A program made the position numbers and the translations under genes. The notes beneath the pieces are model-generated. The model was not told the DNA's origin, searched no databases, and saw only the letters and a program-made list of their open reading frames with translations. Below, piece by piece: positions 12,501 through 22,801 of a stretch of DNA of 64,000 nucleotides. Origin of the DNA: Strongylocentrotus droebachiensis (Eukaryota; Echinodermata; Echinoidea; Camarodonta; Strongylocentrotidae); NCBI GenBank assembly GCA_035222895.1, contig JAVYIG010002094.1:208096-272095 (forward strand). The letters are read 5' to 3'. Within the stretch, counting starts at the first letter, position 1. Each line of letters starts with the position of its first letter.

Positions 12501-13999
12501 ACACATCTGAACCGCTGGAACTGGTGTGCATTGACTTCCTGAAGTTGGATAAATCTAAAGGTGGCTACGAGAATGTCCTGGTTGTAACTGACCATTTTAC
12601 CAGGTATGCACAAGCCTACCCCACAAGGGATCAGCTCGCCACAACAGTGGCTAAAACCTTGTGGGATCATTTCTTTGTTCACTACGGGTTTCCCCGCAGA
12701 ATACACGCAGACCAAGGGAGAAACTTTGAGAGCCACCTCATTGCAGAACTCTGCAAAGTGGCGGGGATCAAGAAGAGCCGAACCACTGCCTACCATCCGC
12801 AGGGGAATGGAACAACGGAGCGCTTCAATCGGACTTTGATCAACATGGTCGCAACTCTAGATCCTTTGCAGAAGGCCAGTTGGAAGGATCATCTTGGACA
12901 TCTGACCCATGCCTATAATGCAACAAAGCATGAGTCTACTGGTTACGCTCCCTTTCATCTTATGTTTGGCAGGCACCCAAATCTCCCGGTGGATGTCATC
13001 TTCGGCATTCCATCTCAAAATGAAGATGACGGATACGAGGACTATGTCACTCGATTCCGGGAAGGTCTCCGATCAGCCTACGATCTTGCGGCAGGAAAAT
13101 CAAGGCTGGCGAAAGATCGCCAGAAGGTCCAATTCGACAAAAAGGCCAAGCTGACATCACTTTTACCGGGAGATCGTGTGCTGGTCATGGACAAGTCCAC
13201 AGGCGGACAGAAGCTGGCAGACAAATGGGAGTCAACACCCTACATCGTGTTGAGTAAACATCCCGAGCTGCCAGTGTATGTGGTCCAACGACCAGACACG
13301 AAGCGGGAGCGGACTGTTCATCGAAACCTTTTAACCCCCTGTATGTTCCTGCCCCTTGAAGAAACCGCCCCCAAACCAAACATAGCGACCAATCGACCTA
13401 AGGCTGACCAGACTGAGGGACCAAAGATGGAATCTTCTCATAACGAAGAAACAGAAGATCTGTTACTTCGGGTGCCTGAAGTGATTGGTCCGGCTCGAGC
13501 CAATCATGATCTACACCAGGAAACTGATGAAGTCCCGATCATCCCAGAGGGCGTAGAATATCCTCAACGCCCTGCTGAAGGCCCACCCTCCATCATTGAC
13601 TTAACTCCCGCTGACCCACCGATTGACACACCTCCCATAACCGATCCACACCCAATAGATGATCTCCCTTCTTCAGATGACCTACCTCCCGCTGATAATC
13701 CAACCCCCTGCGATGACTCATCCCTCGCTCAGGAACCTCCTCCTTCGAATAACCAACACCCCTTAGATAATCTTCCTTCTTCAGGTGAGCAAACTCCCAC
13801 TGAAGATCTCGATGATGGAACCCCGATTAGACGAAGTGGACGCACGCGTCGCCCTGTTGAACGGCTCCAATACAATACTCTCGGTCACCTCCTTAATCTC
13901 TCCGTTTATCAAACAAAATTAGAGGCTGGGAAGAAGCTGTGGGCACGGTGGAAGAGTCCCGGTATGAATGTAGCTAGGGCTAAGTTAGGTATGGTATAG
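9530..13999 (+). CDS. pol: Pol polyprotein of the Gypsy element
   Basis: A frame of about 1489 residues in a different frame from gag. Domains in order: aspartic protease (LIDSGSQVT near residue 57), reverse transcriptase with the YLDD catalytic motif (near residue 506), RNase H (LLEVDASGSGLGAV near 663), integrase with an HHCC zinc finger (near 930-970), and the D,D-35-E core (IDFLKLD, HADQGRNFE, NGTTERFNR). The last 250 residues are rich in Pro and Asp and carry RRSGRTRRPVERL. No chromodomain is obvious. Gag and pol in separate frames is common in the family. Confidence 0.95.
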   Translation: MGKINLNNSLPNNSLSNNSLPSNSIQQNRIDPELIPVIGPTNLDTVVINGVPASTLIDSGSQVTTVSSSFISSHPSLCILSPTPSPVQIRGAGSHPLAHGGVILLEVECLGRTYSKVPAFIVSPGSYGPGVDALIGTNLIRLAQQDQVRLHGATYLQVVERQNKAWSAACSAIESRRPGDARGNLGIAVHRGRGRRIEPGSEVEVMCQVARNCPSCTAIVEPIWHSTKGSRMMVGRTLVDASPGCYIPIRVLNVSDRPITIGKNVPLAQLFLVCAIEEAPKDQLTPPSGPSPLLAQTSASFPELDLASSPITPEEKLRLEHLLAEYSDVFSQNDFDYGLAKDIEHDIPLIDEDPFRLPYRRIPPAQFQEVRRHIQEMEKAGVIKKSHSPYASPIVVVRKKDDSIRLCIDYRHLNSKTRRDAFPMPRIDEALDALGNAKYFTTLDLTSGYWQVKVAEKDRPKTAFTTPMGLFECIRMPFGLQNAPATFQRLMTSCLGDQQFESLLIYLDDIIVFSSSFEDHLNRLTLVFNRLRQQGLKLKPRKCHLLQTKVKYLGHVISQEGIETDPEKTSSVTDWPRPKNSKDVRRFLGFTGYYRRFVPGYAKTAKPLFQLTEGGGRRKATRKPLPPFNWTEECEAAFELLKSKLTSPPVLGFPDFETPFLLEVDASGSGLGAVISQLQDGKKRVIAFASKALSPSESKYPAHKLEFLGLKWAVVDKFREYLLGRRFHVLTDNNPLLYVTSSAKLDATGQRWVAALADFDFSVEYRSGRLNAAADALSRLPEASAGVPTQDVQVDCSHLAVSAVLQGGLQPSGFVHPTALQLAAGASNPGSPGNQGESETGTPSIDIIPVEKLARQQRSDPDLSVVMPYVERGSKPTKQEFQVCSPDAKLILRQYQRLELKSGVLHRRYQDSAGTLRHQLLLPRCHHKLVLGHLHDDVGHPGAERTLDNLRQRFFWARMAQDVHAWCTTCRRCCLRKTPTSGNRAPLSSIHTSEPLELVCIDFLKLDKSKGGYENVLVVTDHFTRYAQAYPTRDQLATTVAKTLWDHFFVHYGFPRRIHADQGRNFESHLIAELCKVAGIKKSRTTAYHPQGNGTTERFNRTLINMVATLDPLQKASWKDHLGHLTHAYNATKHESTGYAPFHLMFGRHPNLPVDVIFGIPSQNEDDGYEDYVTRFREGLRSAYDLAAGKSRLAKDRQKVQFDKKAKLTSLLPGDRVLVMDKSTGGQKLADKWESTPYIVLSKHPELPVYVVQRPDTKRERTVHRNLLTPCMFLPLEETAPKPNIATNRPKADQTEGPKMESSHNEETEDLLLRVPEVIGPARANHDLHQETDEVPIIPEGVEYPQRPAEGPPSIIDLTPADPPIDTPPITDPHPIDDLPSSDDLPPADNPTPCDDSSLAQEPPPSNNQHPLDNLPSSGEQTPTEDLDDGTPIRRSGRTRRPVERLQYNTLGHLLNLSVYQTKLEAGKKLWARWKSPGMNVARAKLGMV

Positions 14000-14122
14000 G
14001 AGACATTTTTTAAACACTAATTTACAATAGTGTGATTTTATTGAATGTTAATTCTTTTTTTAAAAATTATTTATATATTTTTTTAATATAAATTGTTTTA
14101 TATGCCGGGACGGCATTGTTTC

Positions 14123-14136
14123 GAAGGAAGGGAGAG
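14123..14136 (+). other. Polypurine tract
   Basis: GAAGGAAGGGAGAG lies directly before TGTAACC, the start of the 3' LTR. This is the standard position of the plus-strand priming tract. Confidence 0.8.
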
Positions 14137-15909
14137 TGTAACCAGGTGACTGTTCTATAAAGACTAGTCACATACAAACATCCTGTTTCCACATAGAATG
14201 CTGGATTACATGACTCACTTTATGCAAATATCTTTTAACACGTGACCCCGCAACATTACTTTGTCAAGTTCCTTTGTTTCTAAACACCTTGAACTCGTGA
14301 ACCCGCTTGACTCCTCGCAGTCCGTGTCACGAGTTTAACCATCACACATCTCTTCTTCGCCTCCTGTTTTACAGGTAATTTACCATATTTTGTATTATAC
14401 TTATATTTAAGTAAATCATTATTATCATGTTACATAACTTTGTACGGTGGTACTGATGTATGATTGGATATGTTCTGATGTTCGCATTGGTAGATATCGT
14501 TGTTTTAAGGGAAGAATTTAAGTTAAGAAAGTGTAGCTTTCTTACAACTATTTGTGAAGCGTTATACTGTATGGGTGAATGGTACCCGCGAATATATATA
14601 TTTCACATTGTACATAACTATTTAGCTTTCTTACTTAAAGATATGAGCTAATCAATATGTTGTCGTTTATGAACCACTATTGTGATTCTAGTTAGCCTGT
14701 GACATATTCTAGTTGGGGAAATATTATTACGATTTTCCATATTCGATTTGATAACGTGTTGAGAGATTTCCATCTCAGAAGGAGATAACCTTCGATTTGA
14801 CAATGAACCGGCCAGATTTTGCTAGTCTATAAGTCCATACTTTCTTATAATATGTATCGAGTTATTATGTCGTTTATTTTGTTCAGGATCTTACATTATC
14901 ATGCCAAGATAATATTCATGTTAATATGTGTTCCGATATACCAGGGATTGGTGTGGAATTGGTGTACAACTTTATAATCATTTATCTATGATACATTGGT
15001 GTCTGCGTGATTAGACTAAGTACGTTCACAAGGTGTGTAAGGGAGTGAGCGTATCGTTGAGAACAAAGAAAGGATTACAACTTTTAACTAATAGTACCAG
15101 TACAAGTATTACCTTGACAAAGAGGAACTTGGGCTTTTTAGGTTTGTTTGTCTCAACTCTGTAATCTGTATAGAGCAGGTACTATAGTATTAGTAGCTGA
15201 AGTAAATATGCTTTAGCCGTCACTATTATATATGTATGAGTGGGCTTTATTATGGTCCAAACGCTCATGTATCTTTACAGTATGTATTAAGATAGAGAAC
15301 AACAATTATTATTCATTTGCACGATATATGTCTAGTTTACGAAAGCACTATATATCACTCGGTAGTCTCCAGTTGTATATTATTAGTCAGACATGTATAA
15401 ATCTATTTAGTCTATTCCTTTTATGTTAGTTATAGTTTCTTCGTTATAATTAGTTAGTACATATTTGTTATCGTCTTGTTTACTTTATTTAGGTTTAGTC
15501 GAGTTAGATATTGGTTATCTTCGTAGTTCAGCAGTTATACGTTTCGAGTATTTGATATTACGTTAATAGTTACTATACGTTATCCATTCTAGTGAATGAT
15601 AGGTCTTTGTTTGGTTAAATATTGGAAAGGGACATGTTGTTGATATTTACTTTGCCATTTCATCTAATGGCTAAGTGTGGATGTAAACCTATATATTAGT
15701 AGGATAGGAACTATAGAAGTGTATATTTTGTGAGTTTGTTTGTTGAATACGAATATTCAATTATGTTTATGTATATTATTATTTGTTATTAAAAGGCAGT
15801 CCGTGTCACGAGTTTAACCATCACACATCTCTTCTTCGCCTCCTGTTTTACAGACTCATCTCATCTCTATTTTTGGTACCCTACTCTTACAAACGTAACG
15901 AGGGCTACA
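14137..15909 (+). repeat. 3' LTR of the Gypsy element
   Basis: It starts TGTAACC after the polypurine tract and ends GGGCTACA. It is essentially identical to the 5' LTR over the compared stretch. Short open frames in both LTRs are chance frames. Confidence 0.9.
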
Positions 15910-15979
15910 TTAATAAGTCATAATGAATCAGGAGAGCTTTGGGTATTTGTTTCTAGTTTATCGTGACTGTGTCATGGAC

Positions 15980-16175
15980 CAGTGATGGCCTGGTGGTAGA
16001 GTCGCTGCCCGGCAAGCACTAGATGCAGGTTCAGTCCCGCTGGTTCCAAGTTTTTTCTGACTTGTTTTTCAATACAGATCGATCAATCGATCTAATTCTA
16101 ATTTCTAATTCTATCCCTCTGCGCCTCAGAATAGTTTACTAGATCGATGGCGCATAATAAATGCTGTATTATTAT
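15980..16175 (+). mobile_element. tRNA-derived SINE
   Basis: A tRNA-like head carries an A-box-like TGGCCTGGTGGTAGAG and a B-box GGTTCAGTCCC. The body ends in GGCGCATAATAAATGCTG and a TATTATTATTTA tail. The tail text is typical of invertebrate deuterostome SINEs. It stands between the Gypsy element and the first visible exon of lectin gene copy A. Confidence 0.75.
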
Positions 16176-16279
16176 TTACTGGGTGTAAGCCACAAATATG
16201 TTTAAATAATTGAAATTTCTCCCAGGAACCATTACATTTTTGTTTTTTTAATAAAAAAAATAACGTCTTCATCTTGTAG

Positions 16280-18712
16280 TCGATACCACTCCTCCTGTGG
16301 TAACATCCTGCCCTTCGAACCAGATTTACTCAGTTGTCACAAATGCCATACAAATCTTCTGGACGCCACCAACGGCCAGTGATGCGTCAGGGATTGCATT
16401 GATCATCGCTAACTACCAACCTGGAGATATCGTTGTAGTGAACAGCTCCATCAACGTCTTCTACGTTGTGGCCGACAACAGTGGCCTTGTAAACACTAAC
16501 TGTTCTTTCAACATCACCCTCGTTTCTGTTGGTATGTAATCACAATATTTTTTTCGTCCAAATGTTATCCTGCAAAAAATAAATAAGTTGTGCAAACAAA
16601 TTCCATATTTCTTCTTATATCATTTTTGAAACACACTCATTTGATATTCTTTTGATCCCCAAATGTTTCTATTGCATTCATGTTTAATTACTCCCCGTTT
16701 TATTATTTTAAACATAATAACAGTCATGTCGTCGAAACTTGATGTGAGGTACCCAATTTACCATATTCCTGTAATAAGGGGGAAATTATAGTTGTTTCCC
16801 TGTCATAAATGGAAGAAGGGACAAATGTCCCCAATGGATGCCCATTCTGAAACAGTAAGAAAAGTGAGACTGAATAAAACAAGAAGACTAAAATTCTAGT
16901 AATTTATCATGGAAACCGTTCTTGAATGTGTAAATTTGCATCAACATTTAATTAGTTGATCTTGTTCTTTGAAACATTAAAGGACCAAGTATAGATCCAC
17001 GGGGACAACAGGGAGCCGTTTCACAAATTTTTTTCGCAATGACAAATGACAACAATCAGTGACATATCTGCTGATAACTAATCGGAAGCAAGGATTGCAC
17101 TAGCTTATAATAAAAAAACTGTCATTTGTCACTGAAGACAAGTTCTTTTTATATCTTAGTGTTATGCGTGAAGGGGATACCTTGATGGTAACAATATTTT
17201 TGATACATGCTGAAAAAGAGTGTACCGAATCATTTATTCACTCATACTAATACCCTTTTTCTAGATTTTAAGAGGATACTTTTCTGATGGTTTTGCATAA
17301 TTATAATAGCGATAAAGTATAGACGCCACGAATTTTCTGTCGAGCATGCATGCAGCATGGTTCCAAATTCATCTTCTGGCTAACTTTTGCTGGAAATTTA
17401 AAGACACAAATGAATAGTTGTGTCTCAATGTGTGACGAGTGTGTCACTGATCACTTTTAAATTATCTGTTTTGTCAAATCTAAGGAATAAATAGTTATGA
17501 ATAGAGTCAGACCAGTTGATCAAGGATATTCAAATAAGAGAATTAGCTTAAACAATGAGGTGTCACTGGCCCCTGTAGGCAGGTGGTCTTTATTCTGAGG
17601 CTTCCACTTATGAGTATAAATTATCTTAATTGAAACACAAAAATAAAATGCGCACAAATACCTCTTCTAATTTCTCGACACATTATACCGATTTTTGTCT
17701 CGCCCACCTATCGAAGGCGAGGTGAGACTAGAGGATCAAAATATACTCCTTTCGTCTATTTTGGAACATTAATAAAATTATGGTCACAGGTGGGAGAGAC
17801 AAAATTCGATGATTGTCTTTTTTTAATGAAACATCTACTAGAAGATAACAGTCGATATCCTTGGGTTATATAGACCCCGTTCTCACTCACTTCCTAGAAC
17901 GATCTAGGCTAGACCAATCCAGTGGATCGCTCCTGACCAGAGGTTCGCTTCGTTCTCACTTACGAGCTAGCCCGCTCCTGTTGCTGGGGGTTACAAAGGT
18001 CAGCGGGTCAAATGTTTCGCGCGGAATTTCAAACCGAATAGAGTCCCTCATCTTCTGCTATATTTTGTTATTTCCGTAGAGTCAGAGTGGACATGCACGT
18101 ACTCGAAGTGCTATCGAGGTTATACGATGAAATCTTGGCAAGAGGCCCACGACTTCTGCCTCTCTCTTAGACCGATAAGCACGGCTACAGGAGACAAGGC
18201 ACCGTCTCTCCTCTTTGAAGACGAAGAGGTGTACACACACATCAGGTACTTCGGACGTGTCGCATGGATCAACCTCAACGACATACAAGCCGAAGGACAC
18301 TACGTAGATGACACAGGAGCTGTCCCGAATACAACCAGTAAGATTTTGTTTTATTATTATTTTTTTTTTTAATATTTTTTTTTAAACATAAGGAACGCGA
18401 TAACTATTCAGTACAGAAATAATAAACGAAAATTGCCACAACTTTCAATTTCAGCCTATAAAACAATGATTTGTGTAGAACTGAATCATTAAATGTTTTT
18501 AATGTGGGGAGGGGGGGGGGGGTTGCCTAATGGCATGTAGACTAATAGTTTTTTTCCCGTTTTTATCATGAAAACAAATTTATCTTTCAGGTTGGCTCCG
18601 TGGTTCTCCGGATGGTGGTTTCTTTGAAAACTGTGTGGCTGTTACTCTGTCAGGTTGGGTGGACTTCAAGTGCGACTATAAACTACCCACCATATGTCAG
18701 ATACTGCTATAA
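16280..18712 (+). CDS. HYR/C-type-lectin gene, copy A, last three exons
   Basis: Coding exons 16280-16531, 18080-18337 and 18591-18712, all joined in phase 1, with GTATGT and GTAAGA donors and TTGTAG, CCGTAG and TTTCAG acceptors. The first exon encodes an HYR (hyalin repeat) domain of about 84 residues starting DTTPPVVTSCPSN and ending CSFNITLVSV. The other two encode a C-type lectin-like domain: WTCTYSKCYRGYTM, EAHDFC, FGRVAWINLND, then FENCVAV, WVDFKCDYKLPTIC and a stop. The lectin fold lacks an obvious EPN or QPD sugar-binding tripeptide, so calcium-dependent sugar binding is uncertain. No upstream exons (EGF, first HYR) are found; the Gypsy element and a SINE occupy that place. An AATAAA lies at 18851. 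It is probably a 5'-partial duplicate of the gene at 44925, and could still be spliced to exons outside the window. Confidence 0.85.
17691..17804. mobile_element. Small MITE in the intron of copy A
   Basis: The ends are inverted: TTTTGTCTCGCCCACCT at the left and AGGTGGGAGAGACAAAA at the right. About 114 bp, with no coding capacity. In unit 2 only the right part remains. Confidence 0.6.
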
Positions 18713-19255
18713 AAGCATAGGGAAATTGCGGAACTTTCAGAGATTTCTTTTCGAATTTTCTTAATATAAGTTCTGGCAAATAATTCACCGATGAAGAAAA
18801 ACAAAAATGGACGAAATTGCGAGAAGGAGAAATGACTACAAGTTGCATGAAATAAACCGACGTCATGGGCCTTTTCGTCATTTTCTATTTAAAACAATAA
18901 CAATTTGTTGAACCGTTATTATTGGTTCGCTTTAGTCATTTTTGTCTCGATATTGTCTTCGATTAATTGTGAACTATTTCTTTAGTTTTTATCATAAATT
19001 CATTTGTATATTTTAGATTCTTTAAACTTCATAGATCCATAGAAATATTCTGCTTACATCAAATACGGTATGCGATGAGTCATTATATAATATGTAAACA
19101 CGAGATACAAATGAAAGAATTTAGTAGACCACTTCACGTTGTTAATGCATTGGTGATTTGAAAGCATGATGTAATTGGTGCAATGCACAGTTGGTTAGTT
19201 TAGTTGTTTGTTCTTTGTTTCATGTAAATATGTATATCTTAATTTAGATGAGTGC
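18713..19255. other. 3' untranslated and downstream DNA of copy A
   Basis: No gene. About 99% identical by eye to 49483-50025. An AATAAA at 18851-18856 could be the poly(A) signal; the matching site in copy B reads AATATA. Confidence 0.5.
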
Positions 19256-19259
19256 TTAA

Positions 19260-20199
19260 AGGTGAAATTCAAAGAAGATCACAAATATGTCAACTAATGT
19301 ATCACTAGAAACTGGTAAGCTAACAGATGGCCATCGTATACGTTTTAGGTCAACTACATATCGGGTGATTTATAAAAATACAAATACAACAACCTCCATA
19401 GCAGCTGTGATATACGAGAGATTCGCCGGAAAAATAACGATGTTTTAATGACGTCACTATATGGACCAACACTGCTCAAGCAGACGACATCCCATAGAGA
19501 ATGAACATAATTGCAAAGCTATTATTTCTCAAATTATAATGAGTTTAGAGTATATAAATGTAATGGCATGTCAAACCATTCAAAAGGGGATATGACCCGA
19601 TTCTGATAACTAAAATCTTTTGCTTGTAAATACACAGGATAGGGGTTAATTAACAATCAAAGAAACCAGACTTTCAAAATTGAAAAACACCCGGAATGAT
19701 ATTAAGGAGGGTATTTGTTCCCTCTTGAAACGCCGAACATAACCCGGTGTGTGCAGCTGAATATAGGCCTACAATGGCGTCTTATTTTGTTTACAAGCGA
19801 CAAATTACTTTATTTTTGTATCGCTGCATTTGTCATCAAAATAAAACCATGCGCGGGGTTTAGAGTGAGGCAATAGATTATATTTTTAGCCTGACGGTAG
19901 TGAAGTAAGAGAAAAAACTCAAGAGAAGATGAAAACAAAGGCACTGAAAATGTGTGAGATGTCATGGGACATCGTCTGCTTGTGCAAGTCATGTTCATAC
20001 TGTAATCTCACACATCTCAGCAGCGTTCGGAGAGCTCTTCAGGTGCTATGCCGGGGCTGTATTTAAGCGTTTTGTAATTTATAATAATCATTACTTCGAA
20101 TGTTTCCAAGCATTGAATTTTGATAACCTTGTCGAATCAAAGTTTCAACTTTGCAATAATGAAAATAAAGTTAGTTTTTAAAATCAATGAATATCTACT
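19260..20199. mobile_element. TTAA-flanked non-autonomous element (Kolobok/T2-like), copy 1
   Basis: Flanked by TTAA at 19256-19259 and 20200-20203. It begins AGGTGAAATTC, and the reverse of its right end begins AGTAGATATTC. TTAA plus AGG-type ends resembles the T2/Kolobok group; piggyBac also uses TTAA. Two further copies are at 50030-50969 and 40282-41773. The copy at 40282 has an empty TTAA site at 63525, which proves mobility. The short open frames inside are not convincing genes. Confidence 0.75.
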
Positions 20200-20409
20200 T
20201 TAAAGCGATACTGAACTGATGAATGTTCTGCCCTAGCATGCAGTATATTACACAGCGCTACCTCATGGTCAACTTGCTAACATGGCGTATTAAACCCAAC
20301 ACATAATCATAGTTGCAGTCTGAGCAGGGGCGTCGCCAAAGGGGGGGGTGTGGGGGGTGCGACACCCCCCCACCCGTCAGGATATTGTCGGTAAAATTGC
20401 GCTGCCGTC

Positions 20410-20705
20410 GGGAAAAAGAGAAAAGGGGGAGGGAAAAAAAGAGAGGGGAAAAAAGAGAGGGAAAGGGAAAGAAAAGAAAAAAAGAAAAGGAAAAGAAAAA
20501 AAAGAAAGGAAAAGAAAGGAAAGAAAAGAGAAGAAAGAAAGAGAAAAAAGCAAAAGAGGGAGGAGAGGAAAGAAAGAAAAGAAAGAAAAGGAAAAAAGAA
20601 GAAATAAGAGTGAAAGGGAAACAAAAGAAACGGGGGGTGAAAGAGAGGAGAGAGAGGGGGGGTAAGAGTCTGAGAGAGGAGGAGTGAGATTAAAAGAGAG
20701 AAGGG
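20410..20705 (+). repeat. Long purine tract
   Basis: About 290 bases almost wholly A and G on the plus strand. Translated frames are low-complexity Lys/Arg/Glu or Phe/Ser strings. Related tracts lie at 27795-28160 and, on the other strand, at 31020-31250 and 31530-31830. Confidence 0.85.
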
Positions 20706-20989
20706 GGTTGTTGGGTGGAGTCGTCTCGTCGAGGGAGCAAGAAAGACACGGGTAAATATGTTGCTGTGTCGGGTCAGCTGTGTCGGTATTCTTGCTCGAT
20801 CCTCGTGTACTATATCAATGCAGAAGTTTGAAGTCGGTGAGATGTATATTGTCGGTCGGCCGACAAGTTTTTTTCCCTACGAACTGTGACTTCTTATCCG
20901 CTGTGACGACTTTAAGAGTGACTACAACTACAATACTTGTATTTTCTAGAAGTTTCACTTTCCTATAATATCAGCTAAAGAAATCAGAG

Positions 20990-22440
20990 GTTTAAAATTT
21001 TCGGGGAAACTAAATTCAAACAAGGTTTAAGAGTCAACAACGGTACGACGAATCGTCTTCTTTTCTTTATATTGTGATGAAACGCCAAAAATTCCGCGCT
21101 TTGCGCGGAAGGGGAAACTTCGTTTAGACGAGTCGGGAAAGGTACAACGAATCGTCTTCTTTCTCTAATAATTTAAGGAAACGTCAAAGCTTCCGCGCTT
21201 CGCGCGAGAGTGGGAAACTGAATTCAGACAAATAGGGCTTATTAAAAGTCGAAAACGGTACAACGAATCGTGTTCTTCTAATAATTTGAGGAAACGTCAA
21301 AGCTTTCGCGCTTCGCGCGAGAGGGGGAAACTGAATTCAGATGAATAGGGCTTAATAAGATTCGAAAACGGTACGAGGAATCGTCTTTCTTTCTCTATAT
21401 TGTGATGAACCGCCAAAAATTCCGCGCTTCGCGCGGAAGGGGATAACTTCATTTACACGATTCGAGAACGGTACGACGAATCGTCTTCTTTCTCTAATAA
21501 TTTGAGGAAACGTCAAAGCTTTCGAGCTTCGCGCGAGAGGGGGAAACTGAATTCAGATGAATAGGGCTTAATAAGATTCGAAAACGGTACGAGGAAACGT
21601 CTTCCTTTCTCTATATTTTGATGAAACGCCAAAAATTACGCGCTTCGCGCGGAAGGAGAAAACTTCATTTAGACGAGTCGAGGACGGTACGACGAATCGT
21701 CTTTTTTTTCTAATAATTTAAGGAAACGTCAAAGCTTCTGCGCTTCGCGCGAGAGGGGGAAACTGAATTCAAACAAAATTAATAGGGCTTATTTAGAGTC
21801 GAAAACGGTACAACGAATCGTGTTCTTTCTCTAATAATTTGAGGAAACGTCAAAGCTTTCGCGCTTCGCGCGAGAGGGGGAAACTGAATTCAGATGAATA
21901 GGGCTTAATAAAAGTCGAAAACGGTAAGATGAATCGTCTTCCTTTCTCTATATTGTGATAAAACGCCAAAAATTCCGCGCTTCGCGCTGAAGGGGAAAAC
22001 TTCATTTAGACGAGTCGAGAACGGTACAACGAATCGTCTTCTCTCTCTAATAATTAAGGAAACGTCAAAGCTTTCGCCTTTGCGCGAGAGGGGGAAACAG
22101 AATTCAGATGAATAGGGCTTATTAAGAGTCGAAAACGGTACGACGAATCGTCTTCTTTCTCTAATTATTTAATAAAACGTCAAAACTTCCGCGCTTCGCG
22201 CGAGAGGGGGAAACTGAATTCAGATGAATAGGGCTTATTAAGAGTCGAAAACGGTACGACGAATCGTCTTCTTTCTCTAATTATTTAATGAAAACGTCAA
22301 AACTTCCGAGCTTTGCGCGGGAGGGGGGGGGGGAACTGAATTCAGAAAAGGATTACCAGTCAAAAACGGTACAATTAATCGTCTTCTTTTCCTAATAATT
22401 TAAGGAAACCTCTAAGCTTCCGCGCTTCGCGCGGGAGGTA
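20990..22440 (+). repeat. Tandem array of ~13 hairpin units, two unit types
   Basis: Same repeat family as 2390-3760. One unit type has AAACGTCAAAGCTT, GCGCGAGAGGGGGAAACTG and ATAGGGCTTA. The other has AACGCCAAAAATTCC, GCGCGGAAGGGGA and TTCATTTAGACGAGTCGA. The two types alternate through part of the array. Confidence 0.85.
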
Positions 22441-22801
22441 TATCACCCAGACCCCCCTAATGAGCGCGCTTTTAAGTGATTCTCTTGCTCACTACCGCCC
22501 CTCCCTAAAATAAGATCCTAGCTCCGCGCCTGCATTAAAATATATAGCTATGATGCTGACTAAATTGAAGAAATAATTCGTATATTTATGTCGTCGAGGA
22601 AAATAACCATTTTGCGCATATGCAACTACTATAGATAGTCCATAGGAAAAACAATTTAGCCTTCGGCCCCAGGTTTATAGGGTTACATTTGTAGATATTG
22701 GACATTTAATTTTGTCGGTAATTGGTGGCTAGTTTTGTCGGTAATCGTTGGCCTCTACACCCCCCCACTGAAAAAGGTCTAGCGACGCCCCTGAGTCTGA
22801 G

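Larger units (their letters stand above)
6197..15909 (+). mobile_element. Ty3/Gypsy LTR retrotransposon
   Basis: Two long terminal repeats enclose a primer-binding site, a gag frame, a pol frame with protease-RT-RNase H-integrase order, and a polypurine tract. That order places it in Ty3/Gypsy (Metaviridae). No envelope-like frame is seen. The two LTR copies align without any length difference over about 1.73 kb and their translations are identical, so the insertion is recent. It looks close to whole, with at most about one break visible. No matching short direct repeat is seen in the outer flanks. It sits just upstream of the partial lectin gene at 16280. Confidence 0.93.
20325..22793. mobile_element. 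Non-autonomous hAT-like element with CAGGGGCGTCGC termini
   Basis: The ends are inverted copies of CAGGGGCGTCGC. The direct repeat AGTCTGAG lies on both sides (20317-20324 and 22794-22801). The paralogous segment near 51090 has a single AGTCTGAG and no insert, so the ends and the 8-bp duplication are certain. Internal order: G/C run, conserved CAGGATATTGTCGGTAAAAT, purine tract, about 300 bp of unique text, tandem array, a second transposon-type end CCTAGCTCCGCGCCTG near 22520, then about 250 bp. No transposase frame. Confidence 0.9.

Noticed and set aside
17861-18079. 72-codon frame before the lectin exon, also open in unit 2 (48636-48854)
   Set aside because: It lies in the intron and ends at the acceptor; its conservation is explained by the duplication.
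19810-20181. Short frames conserved in three TTAA elements
   Set aside because: They are conserved because the elements are recent copies; the translations show no transposase motif.
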